Shown here piece by piece: positions 1 through 7,947 of a DNA stretch of 64,000 nt. The stretch spans positions 1 through 64,000 of the forward strand of contig NZ_PVNP01000192.1 in NCBI RefSeq assembly GCF_002993365.1, read 5' to 3'. Source of the DNA: Marisediminitalea alba (GTDB taxonomy: Bacteria > Pseudomonadota > Gammaproteobacteria > Enterobacterales > Alteromonadaceae). Within the stretch, counting starts at the first letter, position 1, and each line of letters opens with the position of its first letter. The notes beneath the pieces were generated by a model. That model was not told the DNA's origin. It did no database searches and saw only the letters and a list, made by a program, of their open reading frames with translations. Position numbers and translations under genes: made by a program.

Positions 1-809
1 CTGTGATAGGCGTTAACATTCTGAATATGAAAGACTTTATCTATCACCTTAACACCTCCCGCCACGTCTAAGCGCTTGTGTATTAAATCATTTTTCTCAG
101 AAAGAGCTATGTAGGGCTTATATCCATCACTACATAACACACTGTCTTTCTCTAATTTTCCTGCTAGCTCCTGATGCAGAGTTGCCGATGTAACACTTGG
201 CACAACGGCCTCATACGTATTCTTGGCTCTGTCTCTGACCGTTAAAACGGGCACCCAGTCATCTTTTGAACGCCCTCGTTTTTTCGCTTTCATCCCTCTT
301 TTGCGGGGCTGACGAGTCATACGTTTTGAGCCTTTCTCTGAGTAGGGAAAAAGTGTTTCGTCAGCCTCGATAATACCTTCTAGTTTGCTCGCTTTCAGTG
401 CTGATGGTAGCGCTAGGAATCGATGCCGCCACCTGAACGATGTTTCAAGGTGGAGACCACATTCTTCGGCACATTTACGCAATGGCTTACTGTCCAGCAT
501 ACAGCGAATATATTCTAACCACAGCTCTTTGTATCTTAGTCGAGCTAGCGGTGTCGCCGTTGTCGCTACAAAGGTTTTGCCGCAGTTCTTGCAACGATAA
601 CGTTGCATCTGATTCACTTTGCCATGCCGATTGATCAGTGAGCTATGACAGTGCGGACATTCAGGGTTTTCAACCATCCGCTCCTCAAGCTCTGTTATCA
701 ACTGTGAGACGCTATCAGTGCCTTTCAGCAGCTTCTCAACATAACGGGTTTGGCTATCTGTTAAGTGTTCTAACTCGGCTATAAGCTTTCTAAATTGTGC
801 TGGGAGCAT
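1..809 (-). CDS. IS1595-family transposase, truncated by window edge
   Basis: DDE transposase of an insertion sequence. About 269 residues are visible from an ATG at 809, and the frame stays open to base 1, so the C-terminus lies outside the window. The protein has an N-terminal zinc ribbon (Cys51, Cys54, Cys73, Cys76) followed by an ISXO2-like catalytic domain. The first acidic residue is Asp150 in the EADET motif and the second is probably Asp228 in the CSDGY motif; the third catalytic residue is not visible. The visible reading frame has no stop or frameshift, so the element may be active. It is transcribed away from fur. The family call rests on the zinc-ribbon plus EADET architecture; the exact IS name cannot be given. 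Confidence 0.88.
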   Translation of the reverse strand, partial: MLPAQFRKLIAELEHLTDSQTRYVEKLLKGTDSVSQLITELEERMVENPECPHCHSSLINRHGKVNQMQRYRCKNCGKTFVATTATPLARLRYKELWLEYIRCMLDSKPLRKCAEECGLHLETSFRWRHRFLALPSALKASKLEGIIEADETLFPYSEKGSKRMTRQPRKRGMKAKKRGRSKDDWVPVLTVRDRAKNTYEAVVPSVTSATLHQELAGKLEKDSVLCSDGYKPYIALSEKNDLIHKRLDVAGGVKVIDKVFHIQNVNAYH

Positions 810-869
810 AATCAACCCTCAATAACTGTATCCATATACAGTATAGCAACAATTTAGCAGAACATAGCC
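1..869 (-). mobile_element. IS1595-family insertion sequence, one end only
   Basis: The element holds the transposase and the untranslated stretch upstream of it. Its terminus is placed near base 869, because reading inward (leftward) from there gives GGCTATGTTCTGC, which begins with the GG expected of this family. IS1595 elements usually make 8-bp target duplications. The bases just outside (870-877, TTTATTAA) are a candidate copy, but the other end is off the window so neither the inverted repeat nor the duplication can be confirmed. Confidence 0.6.
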
Positions 870-1243
870 TTTATTAACGACTGTTAAAGACATTAGTATT
901 CCTGTTTGCAGCACGGCAATCTAAGTATAGCAGTGCTGAAGTTAGTGACTTCCGGCGCAACATACCTCTTAATCGGCCTCATTATAAGAAGAATTAAGTT
1001 TAAGATTTTACCGGAACGTCAAATCGATGAGTCAGCATGGTCTGGAAAACCCGCAGCGATACAAACGTTAAAACCTGCACCATCTCATTCACATTATTTT
1101 AAATATAGTCTACACCCTATACGTTTAAGCCCAAAATAGACATTATTTATAGAAATCACCATTTTCTATGCCCTGTTAGGCTTTCAAATCTGCTCAACTT
1201 ACCTATAATAGCGAGAAATTCGCATCCCAGATGTAGGCACCCA
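870..1243. other. Intergenic region between IS end and fur
   Basis: This 374-bp stretch has no convincing gene. The only sizeable frame (906-1139, plus strand) needs a TTG start, lacks a ribosome site and resembles no family I know. The part nearest fur holds its likely promoter. The rest may be the remains of the region into which the IS inserted. Confidence 0.5.
1204..1209 (+). promoter_or_regulatory. Probable fur promoter -10 element
   Basis: A perfect TATAAT lies 35 bases before the fur ATG. The matching -35 region (near 1181, CTTTCA) is poor. No clear Fur box was seen, so autoregulation is not shown by the sequence. Confidence 0.5.
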
Positions 1244-1669
1244 ATGGACCAAAATAAAGAATTAAAGAAAGCCGGCCTCAAAGTTACCTTGCCTAGATTA
1301 AAAATCCTGCAAATTTTGCAGGAGCCAAAAAATCAACACATCAGCGCAGAAGACGTGTATAAGATTTTGATCGAACAAGGTGAAGAAATCGGTCTGGCTA
1401 CCGTGTACCGGGTTCTCAATCAGTTTGACGATGCCGGCATTTTAAACCGCCATCATTTTGAAGGCGGAAAATCGGTATTTGAAATCAGCCACAAAGAACA
1501 TCATGACCATTTGGTCTGCCTGAAATGTGGCAAGGTTATCGAATTCGAAGATGATCTGATTGAACAGCGTCAGGAGCAAATCGCTAAAGACAACAAGATG
1601 AAATTAACCCATCACAGTTTGTACCTTTACGGCGAATGTACCGACGAAAACTGTGAAAACCTCGATTAA
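1244..1669 (+). CDS. fur: Ferric uptake regulator Fur
   Basis: Iron-responsive transcription factor that, with Fe(II), represses iron acquisition genes. At 141 residues it is close to the usual length. Residues about 10-60 form the winged helix, ending in the typical ATVYRVLNQF helix. The metal-binding and dimerisation domain follows, with His-rich stretch HKEHHDH (83-89) and Cys92-x-x-Cys95 for structural zinc. An AGG sits about 8 bases before the ATG. The gene stands alone: an IS end lies upstream and a bidirectional terminator downstream. Identification is firm. Confidence 0.97.
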   Translation: MDQNKELKKAGLKVTLPRLKILQILQEPKNQHISAEDVYKILIEQGEEIGLATVYRVLNQFDDAGILNRHHFEGGKSVFEISHKEHHDHLVCLKCGKVIEFEDDLIEQRQEQIAKDNKMKLTHHSLYLYGECTDENCENLD

Positions 1670-1673
1670 ACGT

Positions 1674-1702
1674 AAAAAAGGAGTCTGAAAGACTCCTTTT
1701 TT
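1674..1702. terminator. Bidirectional rho-independent terminator, fur / dat
   Basis: GGAGTCT (1680-1686), loop GAA, AGACTCC (1690-1696), with an A-run before and a T-run after. It can stop fur going right and the pxp-dat operon going left. Confidence 0.9.
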
Positions 1703-1724
1703 ATTTAAGCGGCAGACTCAGCGC

Positions 1725-2588
1725 CTACAAAACAAATTTCTGTTCGCTGTAAACAGAGAACACTTTTTCCCAGATCTCGCCAACCTTACCGTCGCCTATC
1801 TGATTATCGCCAACCTTAACGATTGGCAGGATCTCTTTACCGGAGCTGGTGATCCAGACTTCATCAGCAGCCAGTAATTCGCCCACGGTAATGACCTCTT
1901 CAGACACTTCAATTCCGGCTATTTTCAGGCACTCCAGAACCAGCATCCGGGTGATCCCGGGGAGCAGTTGGTTATCCAGCGGCGGTGTAAAAGCCTTGCC
2001 ATCTTTAATAATAAACACATTACTGCTGCTCGCCTCGGTGATCTCTCCCTGATGGTTATACAGCAGCGTTTCGGCATTACCTTCTTTAACGCTTTGCTGG
2101 AAATGCATTACATTACCCAGTAGCGCCGTTGACTTAATATGACAACGTTCCCAGCGTAAATCTTCTGCCAGTGACACGCTGGCACCCGGGTGTGCATGAC
2201 GATCGGCTTTAACCGGCGCCGATAAGGCAAAGGCAAAACCAAATACCGTAGGCGTAACGCCTTCCGGATAAGCATGATAACGGCGGGTATCTGCACCACG
2301 GCTGACATGCAGATAAACACCGATATTGTCGCCTAAGGTCTCACGGTTATCGTCTATCAGACGCTGGACAAGTGTCTGCCACTCATCCCTGTCGATTTTA
2401 TAATCAATCTCAATAGCTGCCAGGCCTTTGGCAAAACGGGCCATATGCTGACTGAACCCCACCATTTTACCTGCATAGCTGGGGATCACTTCGTAAATAC
2501 CATCGCCGAAAAGAAAACCGCGATCCAGCGGCGAAATACGTGCTTGTTCCAACGGCACAAACTCGCCGTTTAAATATGCTATGGTCAT
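1725..2588 (-). CDS. dat: D-amino-acid aminotransferase (PLP class IV)
   Basis: Fold-type IV aminotransferase that moves the amino group between D-amino acids and 2-oxo acids. It has 287 residues. The PLP lysine is Lys152 in CHIKSTALLGN, the pattern seen in D-alanine aminotransferases, and the cofactor-site segment GEITEASSSNVFI follows. The frame can be extended upstream to 2669, but that would run into pxpC; the ATG at 2588 gives MTIAYLNGEF, the normal family N-terminus. It is the last gene of the leftward pxpA-pxpB-pxpC-dat unit, 35 bases after the pxpC stop. A branched-chain aminotransferase or 4-amino-4-deoxychorismate lyase is less likely, since a separate pabC is present at 53986-54813. 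Confidence 0.85.
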   Translation of the reverse strand: MTIAYLNGEFVPLEQARISPLDRGFLFGDGIYEVIPSYAGKMVGFSQHMARFAKGLAAIEIDYKIDRDEWQTLVQRLIDDNRETLGDNIGVYLHVSRGADTRRYHAYPEGVTPTVFGFAFALSAPVKADRHAHPGASVSLAEDLRWERCHIKSTALLGNVMHFQQSVKEGNAETLLYNHQGEITEASSSNVFIIKDGKAFTPPLDNQLLPGITRMLVLECLKIAGIEVSEEVITVGELLAADEVWITSSGKEILPIVKVGDNQIGDGKVGEIWEKVFSVYSEQKFVL

Positions 2589-2623
2589 GAGAGTCTCGTT
2601 GAGAAAACGCCCGGTCCACAGAC

Positions 2624-3556
2624 CTAAAAAGATAGCCAGCGTTGAATAGCGGCCTGCATCAGCAGCCATTTTGCTCTGGCATCGTCGGCGTCGAGTTGAT
2701 AAAAAGTTATCTTATCACCGGGAATGCCCTGTGCGAAATGATTCAGATCACATCGGGCAATGGTCCCGGCTTTGGGATAACCGCCAAGAGTTTGCCGGTC
2801 GGCCATCATCACAATGGGCTGACCGTCGGGCGGAATTTGCATCGCGCCAAGCGCAATGGCTTCTGAATATAAAGCCCTTGAGGGCAGCTCTATGGCAGGC
2901 CCGCTTAGCCGATAGCCCATGCGATCGACCTGCGGCGTGATGGTGTATTCACTATTGAGTAGTCGCTGCCACTGCAATGGGCTTAGCCAGTCATGCTGAT
3001 AGCCAGGCACCAAGCCTACCCGCGCGTCAGGCTGATAATCAGGGATCAATTGCGCCGGTAGCGCGTCGGGCAATTTTTGCGCTGATGCTACGCTGGCAAC
3101 CACCACTTCGTCACCCGCCTTTAAAGGTTTACCATCGTTATGCAAACCGCCCAGCTGTTCACGCTTTACCATACTGGCACTGCCAACCACCCGGGGAAAC
3201 TCAAAGCCGCCCTGAATCGCCAGATAGTGTTTGCTGCCGATTCTTGCCGGCGCCACAATAAGCTGCTGACCGGCGTTAACCTGTATCGACTGCCAGCTTT
3301 GATGCAGCTGATTATCCAAGGTGATCTCAGCGGCCGGCCCGGTAACGCTCACCACTGCCGGAGCGGTAAATTCCACGCCCAGGCCGCCAATAAACTCGAT
3401 GGCCGTAGCACCCTGTTGTCCGCACAGTAAATTAGCCAGCGAAAACGCATAGAGATCCAGCGGGCCCGACTGACAAAACCCCTGATGTAATTGCCCCCGC
3501 CGGCCGGCATCCACCGGATAGGCGGTAAAATCGACGCGGGTAAAACGTACTGCCAT
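2624..3556 (-). CDS. pxpC: 5-oxoprolinase subunit C (carboxyltransferase-like)
   Basis: Subunit of the ATP-dependent enzyme that opens 5-oxoproline to glutamate. It has 310 residues and belongs to the biotin-dependent carboxyltransferase-like KipA/AHS2 family. The N-terminal FTRVDFTAYP and the QSGPLDLYAFSLAN segment match the family. The ATG overlaps the pxpB stop as TGATG, so the two genes are translationally coupled. It lies within pxpA-pxpB-pxpC-dat. Confidence 0.92.
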   Translation of the reverse strand: MAVRFTRVDFTAYPVDAGRRGQLHQGFCQSGPLDLYAFSLANLLCGQQGATAIEFIGGLGVEFTAPAVVSVTGPAAEITLDNQLHQSWQSIQVNAGQQLIVAPARIGSKHYLAIQGGFEFPRVVGSASMVKREQLGGLHNDGKPLKAGDEVVVASVASAQKLPDALPAQLIPDYQPDARVGLVPGYQHDWLSPLQWQRLLNSEYTITPQVDRMGYRLSGPAIELPSRALYSEAIALGAMQIPPDGQPIVMMADRQTLGGYPKAGTIARCDLNHFAQGIPGDKITFYQLDADDARAKWLLMQAAIQRWLSF

Positions 3557-4263
3557 CAGGCCGACTCCCCTGCTTTCTGCGCCAGGGCGTGATACTCATC
3601 TTCACTGATGGCATAAAACTCAACCTTGTCACCCGCCTGCATCAACGTTGGCTCTGTAGCGCCGGGTTTATATAGATCTACCGGACAAAGGCCAAGTAAA
3701 TGCCAGCCACCAGGCGATACATCCGGATAGACTGCGGTCTGCCGGTCAGCAATCGCTACAGCGCCCTTAGGTACCGCTTGACGCGGGTTTGCCAGACGCG
3801 GTGTAGTCAGCTCCGCCGCCAGCTCTCCCAGATAGGCAAAGCCTGGCGCAAACCCCACAGCAAAAACGGTGTAAGCAGACTGCTGATGACGTTCAATAAT
3901 CTCGGCAGCAGATAATCCAGTAGTATTGCTAACCAGCTCGAGATCATTGGCCTCAGGCGCGCCATACCACACCGGTAGACGGTGTAATGTGGAGGCGGCC
4001 TGACTATTGGTATCGGTTATCGGTAGCTGTTTAACAAACTGATAAACGCCGTGGTAATCCACCTCGCTCATATTAAACACCAGCATTAAACTGTCGTAGG
4101 AAGGTACCAACTCAGTTAACCAGTGGGGACGATGCGTCACCAACGCTTGATGCAGCGCGTTAACCGCCTGGTTCTGCGCGGCCAGATCAGCTCCGCTGGT
4201 ATAGAAAATAACGCCGTCCTCACCGGCGGCCTGCACTGCCCGTATCGTACCGAAAGGTTGCAT
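3556..4263 (-). CDS. pxpB: 5-oxoprolinase subunit B (KipI-like)
   Basis: Partner of PxpC in 5-oxoprolinase; AHS1/KipI family, 235 residues. The conserved segment VGFAPGFAYLG (about 136-146) and the later GAVAIADRQTAVYP stretch are clear. It starts one base after the pxpA stop and overlaps pxpC by one base. In Bacillus the homologue KipI inhibits a sporulation kinase, but the pxpA-B-C arrangement here supports the enzyme role. Confidence 0.92.
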   Translation of the reverse strand: MQPFGTIRAVQAAGEDGVIFYTSGADLAAQNQAVNALHQALVTHRPHWLTELVPSYDSLMLVFNMSEVDYHGVYQFVKQLPITDTNSQAASTLHRLPVWYGAPEANDLELVSNTTGLSAAEIIERHQQSAYTVFAVGFAPGFAYLGELAAELTTPRLANPRQAVPKGAVAIADRQTAVYPDVSPGGWHLLGLCPVDLYKPGATEPTLMQAGDKVEFYAISEDEYHALAQKAGESA

Positions 4264-4264
4264 A

Positions 4265-5032
4265 TCAGGCGTTCGCTCCCGGCCTCACGTGACTCAGCTT
4301 ACGTTTGGTTAACGCTACCCGCAGCGACTCTGCCATGGCGACTGCACCAGGCGAATCACCATGCACGCAAAGTGTATCCACCGGCATGCTTAACACGCTG
4401 TAGTCGCTGGCAATAATAATTCCGTCATCCATTAACCGGGTAGCCTGTTCATACGCCTGCTCCTCGTTGAGCACAGCACCGGACTCCTTACGCGACATCA
4501 GGTAGCCTTCAGGAGTGTATTTACGGTCGGCAAACGCCTCAAATAATAACACCAGGCCAAACTCAGCGGCCTCCCGGCTTAATTGCTGATGGTCCGGATG
4601 CGCCTGAATCATCAGCGGAACATCCGCAACCGAACAACTGGCAACTGCCTGCATCACAGTGCGCCGAAGTGCAGGCTTTTGCATCAGATCGTTATACAAA
4701 GCGCCATGGGGTTTAATGTACTCCACCTCGCCGCCCTGTGCCCGGGCCATCCCATCTAGCGCAGCAATCTGGTAGTGCAGACAGGCAATCAGTTCATCGT
4801 CGGCCATGGCCAGGCTTCGGCGGCCAAAACCAGCCAGGTCGGGATAAGCAGGATGGGCTCCAATAGCTACATTGTGTTCAATGGCCAGGCCAATGGCTTT
4901 TTGCAGGGTAAGCGGATCGCCGGCGTGAAAACCACAGGCAATATTGGCCATGTCGATATGAACCATGATTTGTTCATCAACAGGCATTGTCCAGGCGCCA
5001 TAACTTTCGCCTAAATCGCAATTTAACATCAT
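4265..5032 (-). CDS. pxpA: 5-oxoprolinase subunit A (LamB/YcsF family)
   Basis: Catalytic-barrel subunit of ATP-dependent 5-oxoprolinase; 255 residues. Family motifs are present: NCDLGESYG at the N-terminus, ACGFHAGDP near residue 33 and KPHGALYN near residue 107. There are two adjacent ATGs at the start, and either could be used. It is the first gene of the leftward operon. A 66-base gap separates it from the divergent cvfB-like gene, so both promoters must lie there. Confidence 0.93.
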   Translation of the reverse strand: MMLNCDLGESYGAWTMPVDEQIMVHIDMANIACGFHAGDPLTLQKAIGLAIEHNVAIGAHPAYPDLAGFGRRSLAMADDELIACLHYQIAALDGMARAQGGEVEYIKPHGALYNDLMQKPALRRTVMQAVASCSVADVPLMIQAHPDHQQLSREAAEFGLVLLFEAFADRKYTPEGYLMSRKESGAVLNEEQAYEQATRLMDDGIIIASDYSVLSMPVDTLCVHGDSPGAVAMAESLRVALTKRKLSHVRPGANA

Positions 5033-5098
5033 AAGCGGTTAGTTCTTCGTGACATATCGGTTATCATGTTACTTGTTTTATTTTAAAAGTCAGTCCCC

Positions 5099-5932
5099 AT
5101 GCTAAAAATTGGTCAGATTAACCCGCTTAAAGTGGTTGGAGAGTTTCCCTTCGGTTATCAGTTGTCTCACGCGGATGATGATCGCAGTATTGTGCTTACC
5201 GAAGAGGTAGAACAACCACTGGCAGTCGACAGCGAAGTGCAGGCCATGGTGTATACCGGTGAAAACGGCCAGCTCGCGGCCAGCCTGGCAACCCCAAAAA
5301 TTCTGGCTGGTGAGGTCAAAGTATTAAAAGCGGTGGGCGTTACCGATTTTGCCGCTTTTTTCGACTGGGGATTGCCGCGCGATTTGATGGTTCCCCGCCA
5401 GAACCAGGCAATGCCGGTTAATCAGGGCATGGTTTACCCGGTTTATCTGTATTTTGATGAGCCCACCGGCCGCCTGCTGGGTACCACCAAATTACACCCG
5501 TTTTTAAGCGAGAATGGCATCTACTTTAAGGCCGGCCAGGAAGTCGAGCTAATTGTCTGCGGCCAGACCGACCTGGGTTACAAAGTAGTCATCAACCAGA
5601 CTCACCTGGGGTTAGTATTTGCCAGTGACGCCTTTAAGAAGCTGCGCATTGGCGACGAAACCACCGGGTACATTAAGCAGGTGCGTGAAGACGGCAAAAT
5701 CGACGTTGCCCTGCAACAGGTTAACGCTACCGGGCGGGATGCACTACAACAGGCAATCCTCGACGATCTGGAAGCCCACGGTGGCTTTTCCACGCTCACC
5801 GATAAAAGCCCGCCGGAAGAAATTTACGCCCACTTTAACGTGAGTAAAGCGGCTTACAAACGCGCTTTAGGCGCCTTGTATAAGCAGCAGAAGATTAAAC
5901 TGGATAAACAAAAAATCACCCTGGTGGAATAA
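5099..5932 (+). CDS. CvfB/YitL-family S1-like RNA-binding protein
   Basis: Cytoplasmic protein of 277 residues related to CvfB, which is built from S1-like beta-barrel domains and a C-terminal winged helix. Visible family traits are the GLPRDLMVPRQNQ segment (about 90-102), the S1-like stretch around 170-210 (AFKKLRIGDETTGYIKQV) and the C-terminal YAHFNVSKAAYKRALGALYK winged helix. CvfB affects virulence gene expression in Staphylococcus; the role in gammaproteobacteria is unknown. The OsmC gene follows 5 bases after its stop, so they probably form one transcript. Confidence 0.85.
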   Translation: MLKIGQINPLKVVGEFPFGYQLSHADDDRSIVLTEEVEQPLAVDSEVQAMVYTGENGQLAASLATPKILAGEVKVLKAVGVTDFAAFFDWGLPRDLMVPRQNQAMPVNQGMVYPVYLYFDEPTGRLLGTTKLHPFLSENGIYFKAGQEVELIVCGQTDLGYKVVINQTHLGLVFASDAFKKLRIGDETTGYIKQVREDGKIDVALQQVNATGRDALQQAILDDLEAHGGFSTLTDKSPPEEIYAHFNVSKAAYKRALGALYKQQKIKLDKQKITLVE

Positions 5933-5937
5933 TAACA

Positions 5938-6333
5938 ATGAAAGCGACAGTCAGTTGGCAACAAGCCCTTACCTTCTCAGGAAAAACCGAAAGCGGTTTC
6001 AGCCAGACCCTCGATGGCAATGGTGAAACCCTGTCCCCCATGGAAACAGTATTACTGGCGGTTGGCGCCTGCTCCAGTATCGATGTGGTGGATATTCTTA
6101 AAAAACGCCGCCTGACCATTCACGACTGCCAGTGCGAGCTGGAGGCAGACCGTGCCGAAGAACCGCCGCGGGTATTTACTAAAATTCATGCCCATTACAT
6201 CGTGAGCGGTGACAACTTAAAAGAAAAAGACGTCGACCGCGCAGTGTCACTGTCGGCCGAGAAATATTGCTCGGTGATGCTCATGTTAAAAGGCAATGTG
6301 GTTATCACCACCAGCTACACTATTGTTGATTAA
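5938..6333 (+). CDS. OsmC/YhfA-family protein
   Basis: Small OsmC-fold protein of 131 residues. The segment LLAVGACSSIDVVDIL (about 38-53) carries the first family cysteine, and a second cysteine lies in AEKYCSVMLML (about residue 105). Family members reduce organic hydroperoxides with a cysteine pair, but the YhfA branch to which this sequence is closest has no established substrate. It follows the CvfB-like gene by 5 bases. Confidence 0.85.
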   Translation: MKATVSWQQALTFSGKTESGFSQTLDGNGETLSPMETVLLAVGACSSIDVVDILKKRRLTIHDCQCELEADRAEEPPRVFTKIHAHYIVSGDNLKEKDVDRAVSLSAEKYCSVMLMLKGNVVITTSYTIVD

Positions 6334-6380
6334 CCATCATTTTGCGGCGGGCAGTTAACCCACAACTGCCCGCACATTCA

Positions 6381-7604
6381 TCATACTGCTAAGGGTTGCT
6401 CCCGCAGTCGGGGGACTGGCCGCTCATCAATAAACACATGTACCAGCGCAGTAACCAGAGCTATCGAACAGGCACTCCACCACACCACATCGTAAGAACC
6501 GGTAAGGTCGTACAAATAGCCGCCCAGCCAGACACCGCTGAACGAGCCCAGTTGATGACTTAGAAAAACGATACCGTACAACAGCCCCATGTAAGGCAGG
6601 CCAAATAATTGTGCCACCAGCCCGGACGTTGGCGGTACAGTGGCTAACCACAGCAATCCGGTAACAATAGAAAACAGGTACACCGACATTTCACTCATTT
6701 CAAACAGCATAAATGCGGCTATCGCAATCGCACGCAACGCGTAGATAATGGTCAGCAGGTTTTTCTTCGAATATTTGCCCGACCACGAGCCGGATAGCAG
6801 ACAACCAAAGATATTAAACAATCCAATCAGCGATAAACTCACTACCGCGGTGTTAGCCGAAAATCCTCGGTCACTTAAAAACGCTGGCATATGCACGGTA
6901 ATAAATGCCAGTTGAAAACCACACACAAAAAAGCCCACCACAATCAGCCAGTAATGCCAGTAACCACAAGCCTCTTTCAGTGCCTCACGCATGGTTTGTG
7001 CGGTACTGTCTTTATTAACCGCCAGCTGCGCCCCGCCCGATTGGCGGAACGTAGCAGCCAGCACCGCCATTAACAACGAACATCCGGCCAGCAATAACAG
7101 CGCGTTTACCCAGCCAAAACCGAGAATAAATTCCTGGGCAACCGGCACGACCAGAAGCTGCCCGGCAGACCCTGCGGCGCTACCAAGCCCCAGCGCAAAA
7201 GCGCGCTTTTCCACCGACACCATGCGTGCCATAGCGGGTAACACCACTCCAAAACCGGTGGCGGCAATGCCCATTCCCATCAGCAATCCTGCGCCGGTGT
7301 TCAATCCGGCAACCGAATCTGTTGTGGCGGTTATGGCTAACCCTGCCGCATATAAAAAGGCGCCAACCACCACGGTTCTGGCCGTACCGTACTTATCGGC
7401 AATAGCGCCGGCGACAGGTTGTGACAGCCCCCACCACAGATTTTGCAACGCCAGTGCAAAAGCAAACACCTCCCGGCCATAACCGAACTCGGACGACACC
7501 GGCTCCATAAAAAAGCCCATGGAAGAACGAATACCAAAATTGAGAGCCAGAAGAATGCAAATAAAGGCAATGGAGAAGCTGACTAATTTAACCGGTGCTG
7601 ACAT
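6381..7604 (-). CDS. MFS transporter
   Basis: Inner-membrane major facilitator carrier of 407 residues with about 12 hydrophobic segments and a basic loop between the halves. The N-terminus resembles the oxalate/monocarboxylate branch (NFGIRSSMGFFMEPVSSEFGYGREVFAFA). The substrate cannot be read from the sequence. It stands alone, convergent with the OsmC gene and divergent from the RND operon. Confidence 0.85.
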   Translation of the reverse strand: MSAPVKLVSFSIAFICILLALNFGIRSSMGFFMEPVSSEFGYGREVFAFALALQNLWWGLSQPVAGAIADKYGTARTVVVGAFLYAAGLAITATTDSVAGLNTGAGLLMGMGIAATGFGVVLPAMARMVSVEKRAFALGLGSAAGSAGQLLVVPVAQEFILGFGWVNALLLLAGCSLLMAVLAATFRQSGGAQLAVNKDSTAQTMREALKEACGYWHYWLIVVGFFVCGFQLAFITVHMPAFLSDRGFSANTAVVSLSLIGLFNIFGCLLSGSWSGKYSKKNLLTIIYALRAIAIAAFMLFEMSEMSVYLFSIVTGLLWLATVPPTSGLVAQLFGLPYMGLLYGIVFLSHQLGSFSGVWLGGYLYDLTGSYDVVWWSACSIALVTALVHVFIDERPVPRLREQPLAV

Positions 7605-7947
7605 GAAAGAATCCGAAAACGCTGCAATAAAATTGAGGTGAAACCAAGACCCGTAATTGTTACAGCCCCAACCACAATTGTCGCCTATTGATTGTATTTT
7701 TCTGCTCTTGGGGGCCTGAATGACAGAAAAATTGTTTCTACGCTCATTAAAATAGTCAAAATCCTCAACATATAACCAATTAACTTAACAGTTAGCCATT
7801 ACCGCCACACCAAATTGATACAATTGCTTACACAAAGATACATCTGCTCGCTAATTTATTGTTTTGTAGGGATTTATACTTTACTTAACAATTTGGCACA
7901 GCGAATGCTGTCAGGCGTATATAACAATATACTTTCAAGGTAACACG
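7605..7947. other. Divergent promoter region, MFS / RND operon
   Basis: This 343-bp AT-rich region has no gene. It must hold the promoters of both flanking units. The visible ordered element is the perfect dyad at 7917-7932, listed separately. Confidence 0.6.
7917..7932 (+). promoter_or_regulatory. Perfect 6-4-6 inverted repeat before RND operon
   Basis: GTATAT-AACA-ATATAC ends 15 bases before the adaptor ATG. Its place just upstream of the ribosome site fits a repressor operator, but no regulator gene is adjacent. The dyad is AT-rich, so chance is possible. Confidence 0.4.

Noticed and set aside
906..1139. 77-codon frame between the IS and fur
   Set aside because: It needs a TTG start, has no ribosome site and resembles no known family. 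It probably is non-coding.
2589..2669. N-terminal extension of dat
   Set aside because: The longer frame would overlap pxpC by 46 bases, and the added residues have no counterpart in the family.
6991..7482. 163-codon frame on the plus strand
   Set aside because: It lies wholly antisense to the MFS transporter and has the Pro/Ala/Thr-rich composition of a shadow frame.
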